From Rhizobium johnstonii 3841 (GTDB lineage Bacteria; Pseudomonadota; Alphaproteobacteria; Rhizobiales; Rhizobiaceae): 64,000 nucleotides of DNA. The notes under the pieces are model-generated. The model was not told the origin of the DNA, did no database searches, and saw only the letters and a program-made list of their open reading frames with translations. The position numbers were made by a program, and so were the translations under genes. Below are positions 1 to 9,160 of the stretch, piece by piece. Location of the stretch: positions 310,001 to 374,000 of the forward strand of contig NC_008384.1 of NCBI RefSeq assembly GCF_000009265.1. The letters run 5' to 3'. The stretch's first letter is position 1. Every line of letters begins with the position of its first letter.

Positions 1-102
1 CCCGTAGATCGCCCTGCCGAGATGCTCGAGAAATGAACTGTAGAGCCTGGAATCAATGGTCGCGATGCGGAAATCGCGGTGAACCACAACGTTCGTCTTC
101 AA
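1..102 (-). CDS. alpha-L-arabinofuranosidase (GH51), 5' end only
   Basis: Only the first 34 codons lie in the window; the gene continues beyond base 1. The reading frame begins at a TTG codon (102-100) preceded by a GGGAGGA ribosome site about 7 nt upstream. The residues include S-S-F-L-E-H-L-G-R-A-I-Y-G, the hallmark N-terminal stretch of family 51 arabinofuranosidases, which release arabinose from hemicellulose or pectin oligosaccharides in the cytoplasm. It lies downstream of, and on the same strand as, the ArsR-like regulator, so a co-regulated sugar-use locus is likely. The family call comes from a short but very characteristic segment; no other part of the enzyme can be checked. Confidence 0.8.
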   Translation of the reverse strand, partial: MKTNVVVHRDFRIATIDSRLYSSFLEHLGRAIYG

Positions 103-312
103 CGGATCCTCCCGTTTATATATCAAATATTTTGTTTTCTTGCCTCTAACTTGATATCAGGAATGTTGTTCTGTCAACCAAGTTGCGGCTTTAATCATAC
201 TAATATGGATTTCAAAGAAAAATGTTTTATTTCAGTTGTTTCTGCGATTTTGACGACGACGGAAACTGGAAAGAATCGTGATATTTAAATCAAGATTTCC
301 GATTTTGATTTT

Positions 313-1239
313 TCAGACATGCAGCCGCATGATGATATCGCGTCCGTGATTTCCGAAGCCGCGGCCGAAAATATTGACGCCACCGGTATGGCCGGCATTT
401 TCTGCGATGCCGACCCGGAGCCGGATGGAGGAATGCTGGGCAAGGGCAAGATCGCTGAGCGTGACATTCGAGGCGGCGATACCGTCGATGAAGGTTCCGC
501 GCGTGGAAATCCGCCAGGTCTTCATCATCCCATATTGCGAGCCCTCGAGCTTCCACCATGCCGGCGTGAAGGCGCCGCGCTTGTCGCCATAGTCGCCGGG
601 AGACGTCCAGGTTCCGATCGCCATTCCATTGACCCAGAGGGTTATGTCAGACGGCCAGTCCGGATTGGTGCCCGGCACTTCCGACGACAGCTCCAGCGAA
701 AACTCGATGGCGCGGATATCCTTGTTCAACACCTTGGCATTGTTGGGGAATTTATATTCCACATATCCCCTGCCGAACCAGACGAGCCCGGCCTGCATGC
801 GCTGCGGATCGAGAAAATAGTCGGGGACATCGAGAGGACCGATGACGCTCTCGGTGGAGCAAAGACCACATGGCGCATGGACGTCACAACTGGTGTAGAG
901 CCCGACCGGCATCTCGACTTCGATGATATTGTTGGCCCTTTGGGCCGCACTTTCCTCAAAGCTGATCAGAATTTCGCTATAGATTGCCGAGCAGATCTTC
1001 TGGTTTCCCTTGCGGGCCTTCGTCAGCTGGGAATCGACAAGCCGGGCATCTTCCAAGATCTGGATCCCGGTGGCGACAGTCGATTGAGGAAGAGAAAGGG
1101 CACGCGCGATATCGTTGATATTCATCGGCCCTTTGGCGCAGAGCAGCTTGAGCATCTCGAGCCGCGCCGGCGCCGAAAGCGCGCGTATCGCATCATTATT
1201 CTCGCCGGCAGCAATCGTCAAAAACGAGCGTTCCATCAT
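313..1239 (-). CDS. ArsR-like winged-helix regulator with a large C-terminal sensor domain
   Basis: 308 residues. Residues about 16-80 form a winged helix typical of ArsR/HTH-20 repressors (L-S-A-P-A-R-L-E-M-L-K-L-L, then N-D-I-A-R-A-L-S-L-P-Q-S-T-V). Unlike classical ArsR proteins of about 100 residues, it has some 220 further residues with a C-x-x-x-x-x-C-x-x-C cluster near residue 120 and W/G-rich beta-like sequence that could be a carbohydrate-sensing domain (inference). Two consecutive ATG codons follow a GGGGG ribosome site; I took the first. The inverted repeats at 1249-1290 sit directly upstream, suggesting autoregulation. Its 3' neighbour on the same strand is the GH51 gene, the probable target. 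Confidence 0.75.
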   Translation of the reverse strand: MMERSFLTIAAGENNDAIRALSAPARLEMLKLLCAKGPMNINDIARALSLPQSTVATGIQILEDARLVDSQLTKARKGNQKICSAIYSEILISFEESAAQRANNIIEVEMPVGLYTSCDVHAPCGLCSTESVIGPLDVPDYFLDPQRMQAGLVWFGRGYVEYKFPNNAKVLNKDIRAIEFSLELSSEVPGTNPDWPSDITLWVNGMAIGTWTSPGDYGDKRGAFTPAWWKLEGSQYGMMKTWRISTRGTFIDGIAASNVTLSDLALAQHSSIRLRVGIAENAGHTGGVNIFGRGFGNHGRDIIMRLHV

Positions 1240-1248
1240 TCCCCCACC

Positions 1249-1290
1249 ATTTCCGATGAAATGATGTATATCGGAAATTATGATACATCA
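1249..1290. promoter_or_regulatory. nested inverted repeats, likely operator of the ArsR-like regulator
   Basis: Two overlapping perfect dyads: ATTTCCGAT (1249-1257) with ATCGGAAAT (1270-1278), and TGATGTAT (1262-1269) with ATACATCA (1283-1290). They lie 10-50 nt upstream of the regulator start, where a repressor would block its own promoter. A further ATTTCCGAT copy is at 295-303, in the gap between the regulator stop and the arabinofuranosidase, and a related TTCCGATAT is near 1375. The repeats are seen directly; binding by this regulator is inferred. Confidence 0.6.
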
Positions 1291-1396
1291 AGTGGGAATG
1301 CTTCGCCGGATTGTAGGATAGCGGCCCCGGTTTCAACCCGCCATGAATGAACGTGAAGTCCTTCCGACTTCCGATATGACAGTGGTATCGGGATCG

Positions 1397-1522
1397 TTAC
1401 GCGTCAAACTCCGGCGCGTCTCGGATCGGCTGGCGGGGTGGAATTGCGAGCTCAATTCCCCCGATCGATCGCAAGCGGGCGCGAATGGCATCGGCGAGAT
1501 TCCGGATCGTCATGCTGGCCAT
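1397..1522 (-). pseudogene. FitA/VapB-type antitoxin relic with internal deletion
   Basis: A 41-codon frame (ATG 1522, TAA 1397) joins the start of a FitA-like ribbon-helix-helix antitoxin (M-A-S-M-T-I-R-N-L) straight onto the usual C-terminal part of the same family (A-D-A-I-R-A-R-L, then G-G-I-E-L-A-I-P-P-R-Q-P-I-R-D and E-F-D). Full antitoxins have about 40 more residues between these blocks, so most of the DNA-binding helices are gone while the frame is kept. No PIN-domain toxin follows. I read it as the residue of a lost toxin-antitoxin pair. The product might still be made, but a working repressor is unlikely. Confidence 0.6.
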
Positions 1523-1640
1523 CGCTACCTCCATTCGTCAATGACGCATATGAAACATTGCATATTCTCAAGCAATGACCGAGATGCGTTTCCGTCCTCA
1601 GCCTGGCAGGTCCACAACAAGAGTGGTCCGCCGGCCCGGG

Positions 1641-2930
1641 TCAATGCCCGGTCGCATCAGATTGCAGGTCGGCATCGGTCAGGGTTCCGAGGAAAGCGAC
1701 GATGTCGTCGATCTCGGGATCGGTGAGGGCGGGCGCATCGCCCGGCTTCCTGCCGAAGGGCGGGTCCTGGTTGAGATTGTCCCAATAGGCCTGCGGCAGG
1801 TCGTCATATCTACGGACCGTGCCGTCTGAGTTTTTCGGATACCAGCGGCCGGGATCGCTGTCGCGCGTCGCGTAGAAGGAGACGACGTCGCGCAGCGAGT
1901 GGAAATAGCCATTGTGGAAGAAGCTCTTCTTCAGCGAGACATTGCGCAGCGTCGGGGTGCGGAACAGGCCGCAATATTCGCTGCGTCCGGCAAAGTCGGT
2001 ACGCTGCGGGCCGCAAAGACCGAGATCATGATAGTTGGGATCACTGTTGGCCGGGATCGCCATGTTGCGCGGTGCGGCAAGCCCGAGGAAGCCGAAATCT
2101 GAAAATTGCGGCGGCTCGCCGTCATTGGCGGGTTCGCTTAAGTGACAGCTTGAGCAGTTGCCCTTGGCGGGGTCCTCGAACAGTTGCCGTCCGTGCAACT
2201 CCTGCGCTGTCAGCGTCGCCTTGCCGGCGAGAAAGGCGTCGTAGCGGCTGGAATAGGGATAGAAATCCGGGCCGCTCTGTTCGAAGGTGGCGAGCGCCTC
2301 GGCAGCGGCATCGAAGGCGTCCTTAGGATTGTCGAACACGGTGGCGCCGAAGGCTGCCTTGATGTCGTCGGCATAGGCGGCTTTTCGCAGCTTCGCCACC
2401 ACCTCGGCCGCATCCTTGTTGCCCATCTCGAAGGGCGAGAGCAGCGGGATCTTCGCCTGATCGGCGCCGTGATCGACCCGGCCGTCCCAAGTCAGGCCGC
2501 CCGTCGGGCCATTGTCGACGCTTTCGTCGCCCTCGTCCTCGGAATCGTAATAATGCTCGGTGAAAGCAGGCACCGATTGCAGATAGCGCAGCGTCGGAAC
2601 GGCGCGCAGGCCCGGCTGGTCCCCATGTTCGCCGCCCATCTCGACCGGCATGGCCGATGCCGGGCTGAAGGCATGACTGGGATCATGGCAGGACGCGCAG
2701 GCTTGAAGCCCCGAGGCCGACAGCGAGGGATCTGAGAATATCTTGCGGCCGAGCGCGGTGAGCATTTCTGCCCGGGCGAAGGCTTCCGTGCGCGACATCG
2801 GTCCTGGATGTAGGCCGACGGCGGTCGCCGCGCTGCTTTGCCGCAGGGGAAGAAGGGCAAGACAGAGCGCCGTTGTTGCCATGCTGACGGCCAGGCCGGA
2901 CCGCACAAGCCAGATGGTCTTGATTGTCAT
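1641..2930 (-). CDS. di-heme cytochrome c peroxidase family protein
   Basis: 429 residues. Residues 1-35 are a signal peptide (hydrophobic stretch ending near S-S-A-A-T-A), placing it in the periplasm. Two c-type heme sites are visible: C-A-S-C-H at 78-82 and C-S-S-C-H at 259-263, the spacing expected of the CcpA/MauG superfamily, which reduces hydrogen peroxide or oxidises protein or small-molecule partners. Typical sequence around the second heme and a C-terminal helix (D-D-I-V-A-F-L-G-T-L) are present. It is transcribed divergently from the exported acid phosphatase at 3130 across about 200 nt, so the two may share a control region. Substrate cannot be told from sequence. Confidence 0.88.
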   Translation of the reverse strand: MTIKTIWLVRSGLAVSMATTALCLALLPLRQSSAATAVGLHPGPMSRTEAFARAEMLTALGRKIFSDPSLSASGLQACASCHDPSHAFSPASAMPVEMGGEHGDQPGLRAVPTLRYLQSVPAFTEHYYDSEDEGDESVDNGPTGGLTWDGRVDHGADQAKIPLLSPFEMGNKDAAEVVAKLRKAAYADDIKAAFGATVFDNPKDAFDAAAEALATFEQSGPDFYPYSSRYDAFLAGKATLTAQELHGRQLFEDPAKGNCSSCHLSEPANDGEPPQFSDFGFLGLAAPRNMAIPANSDPNYHDLGLCGPQRTDFAGRSEYCGLFRTPTLRNVSLKKSFFHNGYFHSLRDVVSFYATRDSDPGRWYPKNSDGTVRRYDDLPQAYWDNLNQDPPFGRKPGDAPALTDPEIDDIVAFLGTLTDADLQSDATGH

Positions 2931-3129
2931 GATAAGGATTCCAATAGCTTAAGACTGGTTTCCTCCATGATCGAACCTCGTTGCAACAAATTGATGACGG
3001 CTAGTCCCTGCGGCATCACGGCAACCCCTGATGTCACAAAGTTGATAGACGGCCGGAATAGCGTCCGAACGCCCCCCGAGCGTTCTTCGCTCCCTCTAGC
3101 CAACGCCCCCTAGCCATGAGGTACCACCC

Positions 3130-4674
3130 GTGAAAAGACTGAAACTCCTCCATTCGATCTATCTCGCCGGATCGGCCATCGTGCCGTTTGCCCTGGCGAC
3201 GGCAGCCCATGCGGCGCCCGCCGGTTACGACAAGATCGACAATGTCGTCGTCATTTATGCCGAAAACCGCAGCTTCGATAATCTCTACGGCAGCTTTCCC
3301 GGCGTCGACGGGCTCTCGAACGCGACCGCCGATCGCGCCCGCCAGCTCGATCGCGACGGCCAGCCGCTGTCCGAACTGCCGCCGGCCTGGGGCGGCCTCA
3401 CCGCCAAGGGTGTGACGCCTGCCGTCACCGAGGCGCAGTCGGCCCATCTTGCCAACGCCGCCTTCGCGATCGACGATCCCAAGGGCTTCGCAGAGGCGCC
3501 TTCGGTCATCACCCGCGACCTCTGGCACCGCTTCTACCAGGAGCAGATGCAGATCGACGGCGGCAAGAACGACAAGTTCGTCGCCTGGGCCGATTCCGGC
3601 AGCCTGGTGATGGGCCATTACGACGGCTCCATCCTGCCGATGTGGCACGTCGCCAAGAAATACGTCATTGCCGACAATTTCTTCCAGGGCGCCTTCGGCG
3701 GTTCGTTCCTCAACCATTTCGCACTGGTCTGCGCCTGCACGCCCTATTATCCGGATGCCGACAAGAGCCCGGCCAAGCCGACCATCGCCAAGGTGGACGC
3801 GGACGGCACGTCGCTGACGGTCGCGGAAAACGCCCCGAAGTCGGCGCTGGAGGGCGCACCGAAATTCGTCTCCGACGGGAACCTGACGCCCGACTTCTAC
3901 GCCGTCAACACCATGCAGCCGCCCTACCAGCCGAGCGCCAATCCGCCGGCCAAGAACGGCGATCCGGCCTATGCCGATCCCGCCGCCGCAACGACGCTGC
4001 CGCCGCAGCATGAAATCACCATCGGCGACCTCATGTCGCTGAAGGGCGTCAGCTGGGCCTGGTATAGCGGCGCCTGGCAGGCAGTCCTTGACGGCAAGAA
4101 TGCCACGCCGGTACCGAACTTCCAGTTCCATCACCAGCCCTTCAACTATTTCGCCAATTTTGCGCCCGGCACCCCGGCGCGTTCCGAGCATCTGAAAGAC
4201 GGCGGCCTTGGCGGCGAAGCCTTCCTCAGGGATATCGACGACGGCAAGCTGCCGGCGGTTTCCTTCTACAAGCCGCAGGGCAACCTCAACGAACATGGCG
4301 GTTATGCCGATGTTTCTAGCGGCGACCAGCATCTTGCCGATATCGTTTCCCACCTAGAGAAGAGCCCGCAATGGGGCCATATGCTCGTCATCGTCACCTA
4401 TGACGAGAATGGCGGCTTCTGGGATCACGTTGCGCCGCCGAAGGCTGATCGCTGGGGCCCGGGCAACCGTATTCCCGCCTTCATTATCTCGCCTTTCGCC
4501 AAGGGCGGCATGGTCGATCATACCCAGTACGACACGACGTCGATCATCCGCTTCATCACTGCCCGTTACGATCTGCCGGTGCTGCCCGGCGTCATCGCCC
4601 GCGACAAGGCGCTGCGCAATAACGACCGGCCGCCGATGGGCGACCTGACCGCCGCGCTCGACCTGTCGCATTGA
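3130..4674 (+). CDS. exported acid phosphatase / phospholipase C-type phosphoesterase
   Basis: 514 residues with an N-terminal signal peptide (cleavage near A-A-H-A at about 26-29). The catalytic signature of the AcpA/PLC phosphoesterase superfamily is visible: E-N-R-S-F-D-N near residue 45, a central G-S-F-L-N-H region, E-H-G-G-Y-A-D, and Y-D-E-N-G-G-F-W-D-H-V near 430. These enzymes hydrolyse phosphomonoesters or phospholipids in the periplasm with a metal-bound nucleophile. An AcpA-like acid phosphatase is more likely than a true PLC because the large C-terminal PLC domains are absent. A strong stem-loop follows the stop. I see no convincing Pho box upstream. Confidence 0.85.
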   Translation: MKRLKLLHSIYLAGSAIVPFALATAAHAAPAGYDKIDNVVVIYAENRSFDNLYGSFPGVDGLSNATADRARQLDRDGQPLSELPPAWGGLTAKGVTPAVTEAQSAHLANAAFAIDDPKGFAEAPSVITRDLWHRFYQEQMQIDGGKNDKFVAWADSGSLVMGHYDGSILPMWHVAKKYVIADNFFQGAFGGSFLNHFALVCACTPYYPDADKSPAKPTIAKVDADGTSLTVAENAPKSALEGAPKFVSDGNLTPDFYAVNTMQPPYQPSANPPAKNGDPAYADPAAATTLPPQHEITIGDLMSLKGVSWAWYSGAWQAVLDGKNATPVPNFQFHHQPFNYFANFAPGTPARSEHLKDGGLGGEAFLRDIDDGKLPAVSFYKPQGNLNEHGGYADVSSGDQHLADIVSHLEKSPQWGHMLVIVTYDENGGFWDHVAPPKADRWGPGNRIPAFIISPFAKGGMVDHTQYDTTSIIRFITARYDLPVLPGVIARDKALRNNDRPPMGDLTAALDLSH

Positions 4675-4682
4675 TCGATTGC

Positions 4683-4720
4683 GAGCGGCCCCGGCACTGG
4701 CGGGGCCGCTCCATCTCTTA
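4683..4720 (+). terminator. rho-independent terminator of the phosphatase gene
   Basis: An 11-bp perfect stem (4683-4693 with 4701-4711, GAGCGGCCCCG arm) and 7-nt loop, 8 nt after the stop codon, followed by a T-rich run. It also separates the gene from the convergent pcaR. Confidence 0.75.
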
Positions 4721-4775
4721 TTTTACGCATTCCGGACGCAAAACCGCTGCGCACTTTTGCTGGAACTGCTTACCA

Positions 4776-5534
4776 TCACCGCCGCAGCAGCGGCCGCAGC
4801 GCCGCCTGCGTTTCCTTCAGCAGCGGCAGATAGCGTTCCTTCATCTCCGCCGCTGGCACGAGAGCGGCCGGCGCGCCGATATTGATCGCCGCGACCGTTT
4901 CGCCGCGGTCGTTGTCGACAGGCACGGCGATGGAACAGAGGCCTATCTCCAGCTCCTGATCGATGATGGCGTAACCCTCAGTGCGGACGCGGCGGAATTC
5001 GGCGATCAGTTCGTCCGGATCGGTTTTCGTATTCGCAGTGTTTTGCTTCAGCTCGCTGCGGGCGAGGATGGCGCGTACCTCGCTCTCTGGAAGGGCTGCG
5101 AGCAGCACGCGGCCCATCGAGGCGCAGTAGGCGGGCAGGCGGCTGCCGGGGGTGAGGTTGATCGACATGACGCGGCGCTGCGAGGCGCGGGCGATATAGA
5201 CGATGTCGGTGCCGTCGAGCACCGAAGCCGAGGCACTCTGGCCGGCCCTTTCCGAAAGATGATCGAGGTGCGGCTGCAGCAGCGCCGGCAGCGGCGTTGC
5301 CGAGAGATAGGCATGGCCTAGGCGCAGGATCTTCGGCGTCAGCGTGAAGAACTTGCCGTCATAATCGGCATATCCGAGCTCGGCGAGCGTCAGCAGCGAG
5401 CGGCGAACAGTGGCGCGGTCAAGCTCCGTCAGCTTGGCGGCCTCGGCGATCGAAAGCCGCTGCCGGGTTTCGCCGAAGGCTTCGATCACCTTCAGGCCGC
5501 GGGCAAAGCCGCTGACGAAATCCGTTTCGCGCAT
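4776..5534 (-). CDS. pcaR: IclR-family regulator of the beta-ketoadipate pathway (PcaR type)
   Basis: 252 residues: N-terminal winged helix (about 10-70, L-S-I-A-E-A-A-K-L-T-E-L-D-R-A-T-V-R-R) and C-terminal IclR effector domain (about 85-250, with D-G-T-D-I-V-Y-I-A-R and A-S-M-G-R-V-L-L-A). It lies divergent from pcaIJF with 262 nt between. PcaR proteins activate beta-ketoadipate catabolic genes when the pathway intermediate is present. A long palindrome in the shared gap is its probable site. The assignment to PcaR rather than another IclR protein rests on sequence resemblance and this context. Confidence 0.88.
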   Translation of the reverse strand: MRETDFVSGFARGLKVIEAFGETRQRLSIAEAAKLTELDRATVRRSLLTLAELGYADYDGKFFTLTPKILRLGHAYLSATPLPALLQPHLDHLSERAGQSASASVLDGTDIVYIARASQRRVMSINLTPGSRLPAYCASMGRVLLAALPESEVRAILARSELKQNTANTKTDPDELIAEFRRVRTEGYAIIDQELEIGLCSIAVPVDNDRGETVAAINIGAPAALVPAAEMKERYLPLLKETQAALRPLLRR

Positions 5535-5667
5535 GGTGGGCTCCTGTGTTGGGGCTGTCTGTCTGAACGCATTCTATGGTGCTTCGCCCTTCGCGTGCGC
5601 TTTGGGCATTCGTCGCTGCAATCGATTCACTGGATCGATTGCTCGGGCTGCGCCCGATCACTCCATG

Positions 5668-5704
5668 TTGTGCGATATACGAACAAATGTCAAATATCGC
5701 ACAA
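5668..5704. promoter_or_regulatory. 11-bp inverted repeat, probable PcaR operator
   Basis: TTGTGCGATAT (5668-5678) and its exact reverse complement ATATCGCACAA (5694-5704) are separated by 15 nt in the pcaR-pcaI gap, about 95 nt before the pcaI start. The flanks are AT-rich compared with the surroundings. Position and symmetry suit an IclR-type tetramer binding both promoters; the binding itself is inferred. Confidence 0.6.
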
Positions 5705-5796
5705 ATATATTGTCGGTTGGCCCGCCGCGCTTTATGTCTACGGCAGAGGACGGGATGGAGAGCTCCCGACCGCATCTAGTCAAGGAGAGGTCTCGC

Positions 5797-6504
5797 ATGG
5801 ACAAGACAGTCGGGAGCACTGCGGAAGCCGTCTCTGAGATCGGGGATGGCGCGACCGTCATGATCGGTGGTTTTGGTGGCTCGGGCGCGCCGATCGAGCT
5901 TATTCATGCCTTGATCGACAAGGGCTCCAAGGGCCTCACCGTGATCAACAACAATGCCGGCAACGGGCGCATCGGTATCGCTGCGATGATCGATGCCGGC
6001 ATGGTCAGAAAGATGATCTGCTCTTTCCCGCGTTCGTCGGATCCGCGCGCCTTCACGGATAAATATCTGGCCGGCGAAATCGAGCTCGAACTGGTGCCGC
6101 AGGGAACGCTTGCCGAGCGCATCCGCGCCGGCGGCGCCGGCATTCCGGCTTTCTATACGCCGACGGCCTACGGCACCGAACTTGCCAACGGCAAGGTCAT
6201 CGCCGAATTCGACGGCCGCCATTACGTGCAGGAGCGCTGGCTGAAGGCCGACTTCGCGATCGTCAAGGCTGCGATCGGCGATATCCAGGGCAATCTCACC
6301 TACAACAAGGCCGGCCGCAACTTCAATCCGCTGATGTGCATGGCGGCGGCGAAAACCATCGTCCAGGTCTCATCCATCGTGCCGGCCGGCGGCATCGATC
6401 CCGAGCAGGTGGTGACACCAGGCATCTTCGTCGACCGCGTCGTCACTGTTCCCAATCCCCAGCAGGAAGAAGAGCTCATTCGAGCCGGAGTGGCCTACGT
6501 ATGA
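5797..6504 (+). CDS. pcaI: 3-oxoadipate CoA-transferase subunit A
   Basis: 235 residues. With PcaJ it moves CoA from succinyl-CoA to beta-ketoadipate, the penultimate step of protocatechuate/catechol breakdown. The subunit A glycine-rich motif (M-I-G-G-F-G-G-S-G-A-P) is at about 22-32. The start is the ATG behind AAGGAGAGG; the open frame upstream lacks coding character. The stop overlaps the pcaJ start (ATGA), so the two subunits are translationally coupled. Confidence 0.93.
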   Translation: MDKTVGSTAEAVSEIGDGATVMIGGFGGSGAPIELIHALIDKGSKGLTVINNNAGNGRIGIAAMIDAGMVRKMICSFPRSSDPRAFTDKYLAGEIELELVPQGTLAERIRAGGAGIPAFYTPTAYGTELANGKVIAEFDGRHYVQERWLKADFAIVKAAIGDIQGNLTYNKAGRNFNPLMCMAAAKTIVQVSSIVPAGGIDPEQVVTPGIFVDRVVTVPNPQQEEELIRAGVAYV

Positions 6505-7190
6505 CCATCGACACCCGCGAAGACATCAAGCTTTCCAATGCGCAGATCGCCTGGCGCGCCGCGCAGGACATCGCCGACGGCGCCTATGTGAACCTCGGCA
6601 TCGGCTTTCCCGAAATGGTGGCCCGTTATCAGCCGCCCGGCCGTCAGGCGATTTTTCACACCGAAAACGGCATCCTGAACTTCGGCGAGCCGCCGGCGGC
6701 AGGCGAGGAGGACTGGGATCTGATCAACGCCGGCAAGAAAGCGGTGACGCTGAAGCCGGGTGCTGCCTTCTTCCATCACGCCGACAGCTTCGCCATGGTG
6801 CGCGGCGGCCATCTCGACGTCGCGATCCTCGGCGCCTATCAGGTTGCCCAGAGCGGCGACCTCGCCAATTGGCGGGTGGGCAGCAAGGGTGTGCCGGCCG
6901 TCGGCGGCGCCATGGACCTCGTGCACGGCGCCAAGCAGGTCTGCGTCATTACCGAGCACGTCACCAAGACAGGCGAGCCGAAGCTGGTGGAGGCATGCAC
7001 CTTCCCGCTGACCGGCGTCGCCTGCATCACCCGCGTCTATACGAGCCATGCCGTCATCGACATCGTCAAGGGACGCTTCGTCCTGCGCGAGAAGCTGGCC
7101 GCGATGTCGCAGGAGGAATTGCAGGCCATGACCGGCGCGCCGCTGCATGTCGAGGGCCTGGTTGCCGACCTCGTCGTGCCCAAACTCTGA
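6501..7190 (+). CDS. pcaJ: 3-oxoadipate CoA-transferase subunit B
   Basis: 229 residues. It starts at the ATG that overlaps the pcaI stop. The subunit B active-site region is present (H-T-E-N-G-I-L near residue 53, the glutamate that forms the enzyme-CoA thioester, and the G-I-G-F-P block near 33). It pairs with PcaI as a heteromer in the cytoplasm. pcaF follows after a 9-nt gap, so all three form one operon in the order used by many rhizobia. Confidence 0.93.
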   Translation: MTIDTREDIKLSNAQIAWRAAQDIADGAYVNLGIGFPEMVARYQPPGRQAIFHTENGILNFGEPPAAGEEDWDLINAGKKAVTLKPGAAFFHHADSFAMVRGGHLDVAILGAYQVAQSGDLANWRVGSKGVPAVGGAMDLVHGAKQVCVITEHVTKTGEPKLVEACTFPLTGVACITRVYTSHAVIDIVKGRFVLREKLAAMSQEELQAMTGAPLHVEGLVADLVVPKL

Positions 7191-7199
7191 GGAAAAGTC

Positions 7200-8405
<1,206 letters not shown>

Positions 8406-8481
8406 GGTCGGGACGCTTCCAGCTTTTGCCGGAGGCTGCCGACCCGTTGCGCGGCGTGCCCGGTTTCGTTAGAGATCGGGC

Positions 8482-8964
8482 ATGCTGATCCGACCCGCAG
8501 ACAAGAACGATCGAAGCGCCATCTGGAGGATCATCGGTCCGACGATCCGCGCCGGCGAAACCTATGCGCTCGATCGCGATCTGAGCGAAGCTGACGCGCT
8601 GGCCTACTGGATGGGACCGGACCGCGAGACCTTCGTCGCCGAAGAGGACGGCGTGATCCTCGGCACCTATTACATCAAGGCCAATCAGGCCGGCGGTGGC
8701 CGGCATGTCTGCAATTGCGGTTACATGACCGATGCTGCGGCCAGCGGCCGTGGCGTCGCCCGGCTGATGCATGAGCATTCGCTGGAGCATGCCCGCTCGC
8801 GGGGCTTTCGGGCGATGCAGTTCAATTTCGTCGTCAGCAGCAATGAACGCGCGGTAGGGCTGTGGCAATCTCTGGGCTTCGATATCGTCGGCCGGCTGCC
8901 TGGTGTCTTCCTTCATCCGACGCAGGGTTACGTCGACGCGTTGGTGATGTTTCGCACGCTTTAG
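8482..8964 (+). CDS. GNAT-family N-acetyltransferase
   Basis: 160 residues spanning one GNAT fold: N-terminal beta strand (M-L-I-R-P-A), the acetyl-CoA-binding segment around 95-115 (A-A-S-G-R-G-V-A-R-L-M-H, a Q/R-x-x-G-x-G/A variant), and a C-terminal N-x-x-A-x-x-L-W-x-x-L-G-F helix. The acceptor is unknown. It lies 76 nt after pcaF on the same strand and may be read through, but no pathway link is evident. Sequence just after its stop (8984-9030) recurs at 18217-18261. Confidence 0.85.
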   Translation: MLIRPADKNDRSAIWRIIGPTIRAGETYALDRDLSEADALAYWMGPDRETFVAEEDGVILGTYYIKANQAGGGRHVCNCGYMTDAAASGRGVARLMHEHSLEHARSRGFRAMQFNFVVSSNERAVGLWQSLGFDIVGRLPGVFLHPTQGYVDALVMFRTL

Positions 8965-9160
8965 CTGTTTGATCCTGGACCCTGCGCGACCGGATGATCT
9001 GCACGGCCGATGAAAACAATCACGCACTTCCAAAAATGCTGCTGCGGAGGAAAAGAGTGGCATACGAAAAGCTGATTCCCAAAGCGGCAGGTTCACGTCG
9101 TGTAGACAGCGTTGTGCCTGCCGCCTCTTTGACCCCAAATCCGCGATTTGCACGGTATCG

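Noticed and set aside
319..1350. Long plus-strand open frame (343 codons)
   Set aside because: It is antisense to the ArsR-like gene, has no domain sense, and comes from high-GC codon bias.
2931..3129. Pho box before the acid phosphatase
   Set aside because: Fragments such as TGATGTCACA are present but no tandem CTGTCAT-type repeat with correct spacing.
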